Source: a virus. Taken from it: 34,487 nt of DNA. A program made the position numbers and the translations under genes. The notes beneath the pieces were generated by a model. It was not told where the DNA came from, searched no databases, and was given only the letters and a program-made list of their open reading frames with translations. The stretch covers positions 1 through 34,487 of the IMG/VR virus record IMGVR_UViG_3300022188_000031. The stretch is one strand, 5' to 3'. This document shows positions 5,429 to 14,809 of this stretch, piece after piece (position 1 is the first letter of the stretch; each line of letters starts with the position of its first letter).

Positions 5429-8349
5429 CAGACATCACCAGTTGATATAATTATTGGTTTGATGTTATTTAAATCTTTGACCTCTGGTTCATAATATTTA
5501 GTTGAATATGCGATGAATTTTTGAGTTATTTCCAAATAAGCATTGGATTGTTTTGCAAAGGTTTTGGTTACTGCGATTCTCGCATTACCGTTTTTGTGTA
5601 TAGTGTGTCTCTCTATATAAATGAATGCATTACCGAACTTGGATATTGCATTTGTTATTTTCAAGCGAGCATTGGCTGATTTTAGAATTGAATATTTAAT
5701 TGATGTACAAGCAGAGCCGACCTTCGAGACTATTTGAGTTAGTTTAAGTCGAGCATTACCTGTTTTGAGTAATTCTTGATTAATTAATTCTATTTTTGCA
5801 GTACCACTTGCGACTTTCTGATAACTAACAGAAATCAATGCATGAGATATTTTGCTTATTGATTTCGTAACTTCAACTCTAGCAGTCGCATCTTTACTCA
5901 TGAGTTTTGTGAGTAATAATCTAGCAATACCATTTTTAATTACTTGCACAGGCACTTTAAGCCTAGCATTGGATGATTTGCTAATTGTATAATTAATTTT
6001 AATTGCAGAGATACCAGTTTTTAAGAACTGAGAAGATTTTAGTAATCTGGCCACACCAGTTTTTAACAAACTATTTGTTTTTGCTATCCTAGCATTTGCA
6101 GTCTTTGATGTTTGATAAGTAGTTTGAACACTAGCAATAGCAACTTTTTCTATGGTTCTTAAGAAATATAATATGGCATTAGCAGTTTTATCAAGAGATT
6201 GTGTAAGTTTTAGTCTTGCAACACCATTTTTGTTTATACCAAAACCAATCTTTAGCCTAGCATTACCAGTTTTTAATAATTGTTGAGCGTAAATAGTGAT
6301 TTTAGCAATACCACTCTTTGTTATTGAATTAATTAATTGCAGTCTAGCTGTTCCATCATACATCTTAGCCTTTGTAGTCAATATGCTAGCGATACCGGTC
6401 TTGTTTATAGTAGAAGTAAGCTCAATTCGAGCATTTGCAGTATACTCTTTGATATTAGTTAGCTGTATTCTAGCATTGCCATTATAAACAAAGCCTTTAG
6501 TGAACCAGAGTAAAGTATAAGGATTTTCTTGAACAAGAGCCATTATACCGTTTCCGTCTATTGATGCTGTTAATGCCAGCATCCCATTTGTAGTTTGATA
6601 AACTAACTTAGGTGTTTCATCAACATCTCTACAAACATATAAGGAATCAGGTAAAGTTCCTCTTAGATACCAGCAATACATAACTTCTGAATCCCTGATT
6701 GAATTCAGTGCTGGGCTCGTACAATCTGAGTTACTATCAACTATTATTTCAGATGACCAACCGTCATTATCAGTATAGTGTCGACATCTTAAGCTACCAT
6801 CACTAGCTATATAAGCAACATAATTAGTTTTTTGTGTAAACGATGAAGGTCTAGTTACTTCATGACAGAAAGTATTTCTTAAATCATCTCCTTTGATATT
6901 GGCGAGTAAAGTTTCTGCTCTGAATCCTCCGTTATCATAAGTTCTGTAATATAGAGAAGTACCAACACAATATACTACTAGACCCTTACTCTGTATTTGT
7001 GTGCCAGTTTTTCTAAATGAACCAGCTACTATGCTATTGGTATTTGTAGTATCACTCAAAGTTTCTTGACTACTCCATGAATCACCGCTTATTGTATTTT
7101 TAGATGAATATGATTTATGCACTATATAATAAGTACCATTGCTCAAATCTTTCAAAGTAGCAATAGCATGCTGATAACCAGAAGCATCTTCAGCTATATT
7201 TACATTTAGATATCTTATTCCAGTTGAAGAACTCCAAATGGTGGTTTCAGAGCCCCAAGACCAATCAGTTCCAGGGTAAGTTCCAGAGACTTCTCTGGCA
7301 TAGACATTACTACCATCTGTATAAATAATGACTAAGTTATTAGAACCTGCAAGTGATATGGAAAAGTCACTGCCCCTTCTATAATGGCCATCTGCATCTT
7401 TACCATCATAACCCTGTAATCTAGCATTTACATTTTCAGTCCAAGTAACACCATCATCTTCAGAATACCAAAATTCGATATAACCAGAAGATGGATTGTA
7501 AATTGCACGCCATAATCTATTGCCATCATGCCAAACTTTTCTTTGGAATTGATATGCTATCATTTGAATAAAGTTAATTTTTGCAGTACCGTCCTTGCTA
7601 ATAGTAGCAGTTTTTAATATCCTAGCATCAGCATCTTTGCTAATTTGGTATGATATACTGATATCGGCACTACCATTTTTCATAGTAGTTTGTTTTTTCA
7701 ATATTCTAGCAGTACTATTGTAAGAAACCTGCCATAATTTTAATACTCTTGCTTCACTGTCTTTATCAAACTGATGAGAAATTCTAATTCTAGCAGTTCC
7801 ATTCTTTTGTAGTTGTTTTGTAGTTCTTAATCTTGCAGTACCATCTTTATTAACTAAAAATGTGAAGTACAAGTAAGCAGAAGCATGTTTGGCAACTTGA
7901 TGAGTTATTAATAATCTGGAATTTGCCTGTTTATTAATTGAAAATCGAGTTTGTATTCTAGCAGTACCAGTCTTAAGCAGCTCAAATCCAGAAATATAAA
8001 TATTAGCATTAGCACTTTTGTGTATAGTTGATGACTTTTTTATTCGAGCTGTTCCGGTTTTAGATAAGCTATATGTTTTTTGTATTGCTGTAGTTCCATT
8101 CTTTGTTATTGAAAAGATAGATTTGATTCTAGAATTCCCATTTTTGGGTATTAGAGTAGTAACTTTTAATCTAGCATTTGCAGTAGCGGTTTTTTGCTGC
8201 AATAATTTTAATCTAGCATTTGCATTTTTTGATAATGAATTTGTTATAATAATTCTGGCAGTTGCATCTTTATTGATAGAATGTGTGATAAGAATGCTCG
8301 CACTTCCATTCTTAGTTAATCTTCTTCTTACTTTAAATACGATTGGCAT
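5428..8349 (-). CDS. repeat fibre protein with central Asp-box domain
   Basis: 973 residues. Residues 11-263 are about 18 tandem repeats of 14 residues and residues 620-944 about 23 more, consensus roughly (I/L)SK(N/T)GTARIxxTxS. Residues 264-619 are unrelated and beta-rich, with an Asp-box (YSEDDGVTWTENV) near residue 292 and many short strands, as in sialidase-type propellers. No signal peptide or membrane segment is seen. The repeats are predicted to form regular short strands, so an elongated fibre presenting a binding domain is plausible. ATG at 8349 follows GGTGATTAA; the 3' end overlaps the adaptor gene. It lies within virion genes, so a head or tail fibre or receptor binder is likely. 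No catalytic set for sialidase was identified. Confidence 0.75.
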   Translation of the reverse strand: MPIVFKVRRRLTKNGSASILITHSINKDATARIIITNSLSKNANARLKLLQQKTATANARLKVTTLIPKNGNSRIKSIFSITKNGTTAIQKTYSLSKTGTARIKKSSTIHKSANANIYISGFELLKTGTARIQTRFSINKQANSRLLITHQVAKHASAYLYFTFLVNKDGTARLRTTKQLQKNGTARIRISHQFDKDSEARVLKLWQVSYNSTARILKKQTTMKNGSADISISYQISKDADARILKTATISKDGTAKINFIQMIAYQFQRKVWHDGNRLWRAIYNPSSGYIEFWYSEDDGVTWTENVNARLQGYDGKDADGHYRRGSDFSISLAGSNNLVIIYTDGSNVYAREVSGTYPGTDWSWGSETTIWSSSTGIRYLNVNIAEDASGYQHAIATLKDLSNGTYYIVHKSYSSKNTISGDSWSSQETLSDTTNTNSIVAGSFRKTGTQIQSKGLVVYCVGTSLYYRTYDNGGFRAETLLANIKGDDLRNTFCHEVTRPSSFTQKTNYVAYIASDGSLRCRHYTDNDGWSSEIIVDSNSDCTSPALNSIRDSEVMYCWYLRGTLPDSLYVCRDVDETPKLVYQTTNGMLALTASIDGNGIMALVQENPYTLLWFTKGFVYNGNARIQLTNIKEYTANARIELTSTINKTGIASILTTKAKMYDGTARLQLINSITKSGIAKITIYAQQLLKTGNARLKIGFGINKNGVARLKLTQSLDKTANAILYFLRTIEKVAIASVQTTYQTSKTANARIAKTNSLLKTGVARLLKSSQFLKTGISAIKINYTISKSSNARLKVPVQVIKNGIARLLLTKLMSKDATARVEVTKSISKISHALISVSYQKVASGTAKIELINQELLKTGNARLKLTQIVSKVGSACTSIKYSILKSANARLKITNAISKFGNAFIYIERHTIHKNGNARIAVTKTFAKQSNAYLEITQKFIAYSTKYYEPEVKDLNNIKPIIISTGDV
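5518..6492 (-). repeat. C-terminal array of ~23 42-bp coding repeats
   Basis: Encodes about 23 copies of the 14-residue unit (for example LLKTGNARLKLTQI, INKNGVARLKLTQS). Copies are diverged at DNA level but keep the 14-residue register, with four single-residue insertions and one deletion in my manual count. Confidence 0.8.
7561..8319 (-). repeat. N-terminal array of ~18 42-bp coding repeats
   Basis: Encodes about 18 copies of the same 14-residue unit (for example INKDATARIIITNS, LQKNGTARIRISHQ). One unit carries a single extra residue. The array stops abruptly at the central domain. Confidence 0.8.
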
Positions 8350-8372
8350 TTAATCACCATTGTATTGGTAAA

Positions 8373-11300
8373 TCATTCAATTGTAGCTTGTATTTCGATT
8401 GGTTCTGCTGGTGGGCTAAAGCTAGTGAAGTTAGCCCAGCACCAAATATAACAGGTTTGTGATGGGTCTATTATACCGCATATATCCTGATATGTTGTAG
8501 TCAAAGTCACCGCTCCATCATATGTGTTATCATCATCACAAAATATCGAAATGCTGCTTACAGTTGCATTTATCCTCAATTTTCCTGTGCCTGATGCTCC
8601 TCCATCGTTTGTAAGCTTGAATATAGCTTGTGCATCACTCTGATACTCTGGTGCAACATAACTATCTGTACAAGCCTGTCCCGGGCTTACTGGAGTATTT
8701 TCACCACAAATGAAAATTGGGTTATTATCAAAATCGTATGACCAGTCGGAACCATCATACACCATAAAGTTAGATTCCGGTGTTGGTGTAACTCTATCAT
8801 CTATTGCATCAACCATAATGTATTTAGACCTCATATATCCAGAGCTACCATACATCATTAAATTGGCTAGTACGTAAGTAACATTCTGATTAATATCATA
8901 ATTCATTATACCTGCCCATCTAAATGAGTGTGCATTATCATATGTATCTCTATCTGGTATTGTTCCAGTATAAATCTTCCAATCATAAGTGCTTAGGTTT
9001 GTATAATCCTTTGTAACCGCATAAAGTAGTCTATTATATTCATCAACTACGAGAAACATCCAATTGTCATCGTGTAGTTTTCTTACTATTATCCCAACTG
9101 CCTTAAATGGAGTGATGTTTAGAACAGTCCAATCAGATTGAGAACCCATCTGTTTGTAAACTAACTTTGCAGGCCCATTTGGCACTGAATTTGAATAGTC
9201 CCAATCAGTACATAGTATTAAAAATGTTGGATAATGTGCTAAACCTTTTGGCTCATCAAGTGCAATATGACCACCCATAAAATTACATTCTGTTATAGTG
9301 TCCATTTCAATAATGTCAGAATCATCTATTTCAAATGAATATACAGGAGTACCGAAATAAGTTTGATTCGAACTTCTCCCTCCATTATTATTTATGAAAT
9401 CTTCAATCGTCGCCCAGAAGAATCTAATCGGTTGTGGTCTTGAAGTAGGCCAACTGCCACCTTGACCATGAACAAATGCTGCCATGTGAATCCATTTATG
9501 ATTGACGCTGTCATAGAAGAAATCCCTCCTTCCGTATGCTTCACCGCTAAGATAGTCTCTATAATTCCAGGTTGTTCCATTATCTGTGCTCCAATGAACT
9601 GACATATCATAATAGTTAACTCTATTATCAGATATGGCAAGCATTGTTTTATTCAAAGCTTTAAGAATATGATATGCACCAGAAGAACCTGTATGTACAG
9701 TAATTGCTCTTGGCCATGTTGATGACAAGTTCCAATTACTTAGGTTAACCACAACAGTACTTCTGACAAATGACAATGGACAATCAGACGTATAGTGACC
9801 ACCAAATGTGAATATTGTATGGTTATAAGCATCAATATCAGCACTCAGAGAAATGTGATTTTCAAAATAATCAGAAGGACTGGTCCATGATTGGCATACT
9901 CTATAACCAGTGGATGCATCATTTGGGAAACAATATTTATCAGCTACCCACTCCAACTTTCCAGAACTTATGTTGAATGGCCTTATACATATATGCGTAA
10001 CATCAGTTCTCAGAGTCTGGTCGAAATAAAACACATATCCAATATCCGGGTCTGTTGCATCGGGAACTATTGTAAATAGACCCCATCCACCAGTTGCAGA
10101 ACCTGTTCCACCACCAAAATCAAACTCTGGAGACAATCCAGCATCTTCGACAGATATGTGGTGTGTATACATGTATGGGTCATTTACATCAACATCTGGA
10201 AATGGAACTTGAATGTCTATTGTATATATATCAGTCTCATTGCTTTGACCTTCCGCATCAGTACATTTTATTTTCCAGTAATTTTTCCCGTCTCTAACAA
10301 AATAGTGCTTAAAAGTCCAAGATGAAGTCGTTGATGTTTCATATACATGCCAATATCCGCTTTCATTTGTATACAATTCAATCAACGAAACTCCATTCGT
10401 TGCATCACAGTTGACAGAAAAGTTAACATACTTATCATTCGTCTCTACATATCCATCTGCTGGATAATCTACAGATATACTGATAATGAATGTATAGTTT
10501 ATATAGACCCATCGATTATCAGCCTTTCCTACATATCCAGCTATATCAGTACATGTCACATTGTATGTATAATTACCATTATCAAGATTGGTTACGTTAT
10601 ACCAAGCAGATACTGCTGTTCCAGACCCTACCTTATTCATTGTATAATCCGTCCCATTAAAGTGGAGAATACATGAATCTATATTTGATATTTTATCACT
10701 TGCAGTTACATTAACAAACGCCCATTTTCTATCAACTACTACATTTTCATCTGTAGGAGAAACATAGCTGACTGTTGGTGGTCCTAAATCAACATAATAA
10801 ACTAAGTTAGTGTTTGACGTGGAATCGTCACAATTCCCATTTGTATCACAACATGCTGTGTAAATGTGGTTTGTACCTTCACTTAGCCCAGAAATAGAAC
10901 ATGATATGCTAGTTGTTCCATCGCCAGTACAATCATTTGTCATTGAATCATAATCTGTATCGGTTGTTGACCACCTACAATCTCCTTCCTCGTCTAGCGT
11001 AAATGTTAATGTAAATGAGGTTGAAGTTAGGGTAGATTCATTTGCAGGGTTCCAATTCGATTGAGTAGGTGGGTTCGTGTCTCCACCAGATTGACTCTGT
11101 TCAGAGGATACTGAAATTGAAGGTTCATTTGTATCCCAAATGCCAGCTATGACCCAATCAACTGTCCAATTCATATAACTGTCATCTGTACTCGTAAATC
11201 TCGCGACGTAAATTTTCAATACTTTATTGGTTGAATCCCATGTAGCTTCACCAACATTATTGCTAGTCTCATCATCATGATATAATGTGAATCCAACATA

Positions 11301-12602
11301 TTGTGGGGTATCAATAACTAGGTCTGAGGAGAGCTCATCATAATACTTTTGACTGTAAGATGTATCCCACGTAATAGTTTTAGCGAGTGTATCTTTTTGA
11401 ACATAAATTGAGGAGATATACCAGTTGTTTATAGTAATATTTCCTAATTTATAGCTACTTTTATCAGCAGTTCCTGTTGTATCTTTAGCTACAATATAAG
11501 ATGCTGGCTTTTGATTTGTGTCATCAGCATTGAAATAATTACCAGGCTTGAACGTATATTGTGTATAATAATATTTAGAATCAGTATCTTCATCTACATC
11601 GAGTGCATATGAACAAGTATAGCGATGTTGACTTCCAGTAACACTATAATCAGTCATTTTTTGTTTTACTCTAAAAAACACATTATTATTTGAACAATAA
11701 CCAAGTGAATGGTAATAAAAGTGACTTGTGGTACTGAGTGGTGTCATAGCCCATCCTTTTGTTGAAGGGTCGACTTCAAAATCTGATGCAGCACAGAATG
11801 TTGAATATATATCACTTCCACTACCTACTGAAGGATTACCATAGTAAATTGAATAAATAACAGGACTGGAACTAGTTTTATCTGCTTTAAACCAAACAAC
11901 GGCATGTTCTGCGAAATGATTCCAATCTTCAATCCAAAATGGTAATTCTGTACCGCCAGAGTTACACGGTGCATTGACTATTCTAATGTCTGAACCATCA
12001 GAGTTTGCATGTGTAAAGTCAAAGTTACTCGATGTCAGTTCAACCATATAAGTAGCATTCAATAATGAAGATGTTAGAGTTACATTTCTACAATATTGCC
12101 AGTTTGAATTCCACCAGGGGTCTACTGGTCCAAATGACCATTTTACGTTTTGATATGGATTATATTTGTAACCAACAATTCTAATTTGATAATCTCTGCC
12201 TGCTCGGAAGACATAGGCAAATTTAGCAGTGTGGTTTTTATTACACCAATAACATCCACACCAAGCACCATTACATGGCTTGGTTAAATCAATTGTTCTC
12301 CAAGAGTCTCCCCACTTTCTCTGCAAAATAACTTCTTTCACATTAGGTTCAGTAGAAAATAACCATTCTTTGCTAGGATATATGAAAATATCTCTGTTTG
12401 TAGTAAAATTAATATAAGCATAACATGGGTCTTCAACAGTTCCATTACAAACCATATCTCCAGAATATCCGGTAATCGTGATTGCACCAATAGAAGAAAG
12501 ATAAAAAAATAAAGAAGCAACTAAAAGTGCAGAACCAAGACTAGTCAGAGCACCCTTTATTCTTTTTGCATATACTCTGGAATACTTGACAATCTTAATC
12601 AC
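8373..12602 (-). CDS. large secreted multidomain surface protein (DUF2341, Ig-like, Asp-box region)
   Basis: 1409 residues. Residues about 18-44 are a hydrophobic signal or anchor segment (LGSALLVASLFFYLSSIGAI). A Cys-rich part follows (CNGAWCGCYWCNKNH). Residues about 165-260 are a DUF2341 domain (NWQYCRNVTLTSS, DGSDIRIV, ELPFWIEDWN, IYSIYYGNPS), then a lectin/LamG-like beta region. Two or three Ig-like domains lie at about 505-800 (NPPTQSNWNPANESTLTSTS; PTVSYVSPTDENV), then a long beta-rich part with the Asp-box WSTDNGTTWNY. There are many N-x-S/T sequons and cysteines, as expected for an extracellular archaeal protein. Probable start is GTG at 12602, overlapping the upstream stop (GTGA) within GAGGTGATT. 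It may be a virion spike or a protein displayed on the infected cell; domain style looks host-derived. Confidence 0.7.
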   Translation of the reverse strand: MIKIVKYSRVYAKRIKGALTSLGSALLVASLFFYLSSIGAITITGYSGDMVCNGTVEDPCYAYINFTTNRDIFIYPSKEWLFSTEPNVKEVILQRKWGDSWRTIDLTKPCNGAWCGCYWCNKNHTAKFAYVFRAGRDYQIRIVGYKYNPYQNVKWSFGPVDPWWNSNWQYCRNVTLTSSLLNATYMVELTSSNFDFTHANSDGSDIRIVNAPCNSGGTELPFWIEDWNHFAEHAVVWFKADKTSSSPVIYSIYYGNPSVGSGSDIYSTFCAASDFEVDPSTKGWAMTPLSTTSHFYYHSLGYCSNNNVFFRVKQKMTDYSVTGSQHRYTCSYALDVDEDTDSKYYYTQYTFKPGNYFNADDTNQKPASYIVAKDTTGTADKSSYKLGNITINNWYISSIYVQKDTLAKTITWDTSYSQKYYDELSSDLVIDTPQYVGFTLYHDDETSNNVGEATWDSTNKVLKIYVARFTSTDDSYMNWTVDWVIAGIWDTNEPSISVSSEQSQSGGDTNPPTQSNWNPANESTLTSTSFTLTFTLDEEGDCRWSTTDTDYDSMTNDCTGDGTTSISCSISGLSEGTNHIYTACCDTNGNCDDSTSNTNLVYYVDLGPPTVSYVSPTDENVVVDRKWAFVNVTASDKISNIDSCILHFNGTDYTMNKVGSGTAVSAWYNVTNLDNGNYTYNVTCTDIAGYVGKADNRWVYINYTFIISISVDYPADGYVETNDKYVNFSVNCDATNGVSLIELYTNESGYWHVYETSTTSSWTFKHYFVRDGKNYWKIKCTDAEGQSNETDIYTIDIQVPFPDVDVNDPYMYTHHISVEDAGLSPEFDFGGGTGSATGGWGLFTIVPDATDPDIGYVFYFDQTLRTDVTHICIRPFNISSGKLEWVADKYCFPNDASTGYRVCQSWTSPSDYFENHISLSADIDAYNHTIFTFGGHYTSDCPLSFVRSTVVVNLSNWNLSSTWPRAITVHTGSSGAYHILKALNKTMLAISDNRVNYYDMSVHWSTDNGTTWNYRDYLSGEAYGRRDFFYDSVNHKWIHMAAFVHGQGGSWPTSRPQPIRFFWATIEDFINNNGGRSSNQTYFGTPVYSFEIDDSDIIEMDTITECNFMGGHIALDEPKGLAHYPTFLILCTDWDYSNSVPNGPAKLVYKQMGSQSDWTVLNITPFKAVGIIVRKLHDDNWMFLVVDEYNRLLYAVTKDYTNLSTYDWKIYTGTIPDRDTYDNAHSFRWAGIMNYDINQNVTYVLANLMMYGSSGYMRSKYIMVDAIDDRVTPTPESNFMVYDGSDWSYDFDNNPIFICGENTPVSPGQACTDSYVAPEYQSDAQAIFKLTNDGGASGTGKLRINATVSSISIFCDDDNTYDGAVTLTTTYQDICGIIDPSQTCYIWCWANFTSFSPPAEPIEIQATIE

Positions 12603-13051
12603 CTCTTCTTATGAAGTTTCCATTCTCCAGTATTTTCATTTATTAAAATGAATCTCTGAATATTTTTGTCTTCTGCTGTTGATTGCCAACCGATTCCATG
12701 ATATACAACTTCACCAGCTTTACCACCCATAACATAACTTACTTTATGTCGTCTAAAGTTAATCCATCTAAAGCCACTCTTTTTGCATTGATTTAATAGT
12801 TTTTTGTCCAATTCCAAATCTATTTTTTCATCATTGACGCAAATGTCTCCCGATTTTAAGTCAACTCTGAACTTTTTATTTTTGTATTCAGCAGAAATTT
12901 CATGAATGTCAGAATGTTTGAGTTTTAACAGAGCCCTGTTTAACTTTACTACATTATCATCTCCAATTTCTATATAATCTGTAAATTGTCGTAATTCTGA
13001 GATAGGTTCGACTATATCAACTGACTTAGATACCTTAGCCTTAACCCGCAT
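12599..13051 (-). CDS. hypothetical protein upstream of the large surface protein
   Basis: 150 residues, mixed alpha/beta, soluble, mildly basic. Visible stretches are LRQFTDYIEIGDDNVVKLNR, SGDICVNDEKIDLELDKKL and WINFRRHKVSYVMGGKAGEVV, ending in NENTGEWKLHKKR. I do not recognise the family. ATG at 13051 follows TGAGGTGGCAATACA. Its stop overlaps the start of the 1409-aa gene, so the two are probably translationally coupled. Confidence 0.6.
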   Translation of the reverse strand: MRVKAKVSKSVDIVEPISELRQFTDYIEIGDDNVVKLNRALLKLKHSDIHEISAEYKNKKFRVDLKSGDICVNDEKIDLELDKKLLNQCKKSGFRWINFRRHKVSYVMGGKAGEVVYHGIGWQSTAEDKNIQRFILINENTGEWKLHKKR

Positions 13052-13070
13052 TGTATTGCCACCTCATTAT

Positions 13071-13589
13071 TTAAGATTCGTCGTATTGGAATGTTATTGT
13101 CTGAGTTCCGATGTCTCCAGGAGTTGTAACTGAGCTTGGAACTACTAACTGAACTACTAAGTATTTGGAATATCCAGGACTTGATGTAATACCACCACTA
13201 GGAGTTAAGTCCAATGCTTCGGACTCAGAATCCCAGCTAGCCAATGTGGTAGTTGCTATGCTAGATTCTGAATTAGTTGGTGTTGCACCGGTAGTGGTTG
13301 CTCCAGCTTTCAAATCTAAGTTTGCATCACTAAGAGTACCTGAAGAGTGCCATGTTTTGATATTGTCTATTTTATTGAAAGTCCCGCTGAATCGGAGTCT
13401 CATCCATCGTTCATAACTGTAGTTTGTTCCACTAGATGGTACTTGAATTGGGTTGTTTTGATAATCTGTTCCTGTAGAGTCATATGCATCGACAGACATC
13501 AAATTCCAATTTGATGCGTCTCCAGATGACGGGTTTTCAGTTCCGGCATTAGTTCCGGTATATATTTTTAATTCTACGGTTGCAGCCAT
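13071..13589 (-). CDS. virion-type beta-rich protein
   Basis: 172 residues from the ATG at 13589, which has GGTGATTGAAG in front; an in-frame TTG two codons earlier is less likely. The sequence starts MAATVELKIYTGTNAGTENP, is rich in Ser, Thr and Gly, contains YERWMRLRFSGTFNKIDNIK and SKYLVVQLVVPSSVTTPGD, and has almost no Lys-rich helices. This is the character of a beta-sandwich capsid or fibre-associated protein; similar N-termini occur in structural clusters of archaeal and thermophile viruses, as far as I recall. A TATA-like element lies about 40 nt upstream. Confidence 0.65.
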   Translation of the reverse strand: MAATVELKIYTGTNAGTENPSSGDASNWNLMSVDAYDSTGTDYQNNPIQVPSSGTNYSYERWMRLRFSGTFNKIDNIKTWHSSGTLSDANLDLKAGATTTGATPTNSESSIATTTLASWDSESEALDLTPSGGITSSPGYSKYLVVQLVVPSSVTTPGDIGTQTITFQYDES

Positions 13590-13622
13590 CTTCAATCACC
13601 TATTTTTTAATTAGCATAAGTT

Positions 13623-13632
13623 TTATTTAAAG
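13623..13632 (-). promoter_or_regulatory. candidate TATA box for the 13589 gene
   Basis: Minus strand reads CTTTAAATAA. A start 25 nt downstream would fall near 13602, just before the GGTGAT ribosome binding site (13595-13600), giving a very short leader. Confidence 0.4.
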
Positions 13633-13633
13633 T

Positions 13634-13804
13634 TTAGCCCGAACTGGGCCTTCTGATGATAACTATTAACTGACCTGAAGTTCCACTTGGACCGAATGCA
13701 ATTACATCACTAGGTTTAATATTTTCCTTTTTCATTTCCTGAGTTATATTTTCTGGAGTGTCATCAATAAACCAATACGGATTGTAAGTTTTATCGAATG
13801 CCAT
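13634..13804 (-). CDS. small hypothetical protein (56 aa)
   Basis: Translated by hand: MAFDKTYNPYWFIDDTPENI at the start, ending GQLIVIIRRPSSG. ATG at 13804 follows AGAGGTGAAATGAATT. The middle reads MKKENIKPSDVIAFGPSGTS and resembles a small alpha/beta virion accessory protein, but I recognise no family. It fills the gap between its neighbours and shares their ribosome binding site style, which supports it as a real gene. Confidence 0.6.
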   Translation of the reverse strand: MAFDKTYNPYWFIDDTPENITQEMKKENIKPSDVIAFGPSGTSGQLIVIIRRPSSG

Positions 13805-13812
13805 AATTCATT

Positions 13813-14058
13813 TCACCTCTTTTGCAATTTCAAAATCAAGGCAACTCTTTCTTTTTCAGTTCTTGGTATTTTGTCATCATATCCCAAGCTTCTGATTAAT
13901 TCAACTTGCTCTTTTTTATTCAAAGCGTATAGTTCTTTTGATGTATATCCTTTGACTGGTGTAGTCGTTGCTTTCATTACTTTCTTGACTGCTTCCATTA
14001 CCTTAGTTGGAACGGGTTTGCCTTTTTCAAATTTTATCGGACCTTTTATTGTTGGCAT
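13813..14058 (-). CDS. small protein with SAP/HeH-like C-terminal domain
   Basis: 81 residues. N-terminal IKGPIKFEKGKPVPTKVMEA is extended and basic. The C-terminal half (TSKELYALNKKEQVELIRSL, then IPRTEKERVALILKLQK) has the two-helix pattern of SAP/HeH/LEM-type domains, found in phage capsid-associated proteins and sometimes binding DNA. ATG at 14058 follows AGGTGATTTT. A head accessory protein is a reasonable guess. Confidence 0.55.
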   Translation of the reverse strand: MPTIKGPIKFEKGKPVPTKVMEAVKKVMKATTTPVKGYTSKELYALNKKEQVELIRSLGYDDKIPRTEKERVALILKLQKR

Positions 14059-14062
14059 AAAA

Positions 14063-14284
14063 TCACCTCAACATAAACCCAATCACACTTGAAATAACCA
14101 AAATAAAAATGCTAATCAATATTTGGTAAAATCTTGAATCGACTTTATCTATTTTATCTCGTATCCATTTAATATCCTGTTCTATAGCCTTTATACTAGC
14201 TTCAACACCACCAAGTTCATGATTTATGGTGCGAATTGATTTCCATATTTCATCAATATCTTTTCTCTTGACTGTTGCTGCCAT
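14063..14284 (-). CDS. coiled-coil protein with C-terminal membrane segment
   Basis: 73 residues from the ATG at 14284 (GGTGGTGACAAGT upstream). Residues about 8-50 form a coiled coil (DEIWKSIRTINHELGGVEAS, IKAIEQDIKWIRDKIDKVD) and the last ~20 a transmembrane helix (FYQILISIFILVISSVIGFM). This layout (coiled coil plus one terminal membrane helix) is seen in small phage membrane proteins such as hemolysin-XhlA-like or holin-like proteins. A lysis or membrane-tethering role is possible but unproven. Confidence 0.6.
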   Translation of the reverse strand: MAATVKRKDIDEIWKSIRTINHELGGVEASIKAIEQDIKWIRDKIDKVDSRFYQILISIFILVISSVIGFMLR

Positions 14285-14432
14285 ACTTGTCACCACCGAA
14301 AAACCTTAACAGTCTACGGCAAATTTCGCACATCTCTAATGGCGTGGAGTTAAATTCGGCTATATGTATCCTATCTCCATCTGTTTCTATTACAATTCTA
14401 CGTACATCTACCTTTGACTCGTGCTTTTTCAT
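14253..14432 (-). CDS. small hypothetical protein with CxxC (59 aa)
   Basis: Translated by hand: starts MKKHESKVDVRRIVIETDGD and continues through IHIAEFNSTPLEMCEICRRL to a TGA at 14253. It overlaps the start of the coiled-coil membrane gene by 32 nt in another frame and contains that gene's ribosome binding site. ATG at 14432 follows AGTGATTAA. One CEIC motif, alpha/beta composition. Function unknown. Confidence 0.55.
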   Translation of the reverse strand: MKKHESKVDVRRIVIETDGDRIHIAEFNSTPLEMCEICRRLLRFFGGDKYGSNSQEKRY

Positions 14433-14447
14433 TTAATCACTTGGCTT

Positions 14448-14780
14448 TTAAGACTGGTCGAAATATGGTACTACATAAGTCGAAGTTCCTACTTTTATTT
14501 TCAAGTATCCTGTAGGGTTTGATGGTAGAGCATCTGCACTGCCTGCAGAGCCAACTGTGGTTTGAGTCATATTTGAGTTCCATACAACAGTTTTGTCAGC
14601 AGCTATTGTAATATCTTGATTGAAAGTAGCAGCTCCATTAACTGTTAATGTATCTACTGCAGCATCTCCGAAAGTTAATGAAGAATTTACTGTCAAATCT
14701 CCTTCTACAGTCACGTTACCTTCAAATGTGCTAGTCTTATCAGCACGAGTGCATTTTATATATGAAGTTCGTATTGCCAT
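14448..14780 (-). CDS. fibre-like virion decoration protein
   Basis: 110 residues with short beta repeats typical of trimeric fibre shafts: FEGNVTVEGDLTVNSSLTFG, DTLTVNGAATFNQDITIAAD. Start MAIRTSYIKCTRADKTS. It directly follows the capsid gene, ends VGTSTYVVPYFDQS, and is probably a capsid decoration or short fibre. ATG at 14780 is preceded by GAGGTGAATGAAAA. The two hairpins between it and the capsid stop probably separate expression levels. Confidence 0.65.
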   Translation of the reverse strand: MAIRTSYIKCTRADKTSTFEGNVTVEGDLTVNSSLTFGDAAVDTLTVNGAATFNQDITIAADKTVVWNSNMTQTTVGSAGSADALPSNPTGYLKIKVGTSTYVVPYFDQS

Positions 14781-14809
14781 TTTTCATTCACCTCAATACA
14801 ATGTTAATG

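Noticed and set aside
5518-8319. CRISPR array or regulatory direct repeats
   Set aside because: The 42-bp periodicity is codon-based, units are diverged in DNA but conserved in protein, and there are no spacers.
9392-9640. Extra minus-strand frame inside the large surface protein gene
   Set aside because: Alternate-frame overlap within a gene with consistent domains; no ribosome binding site.
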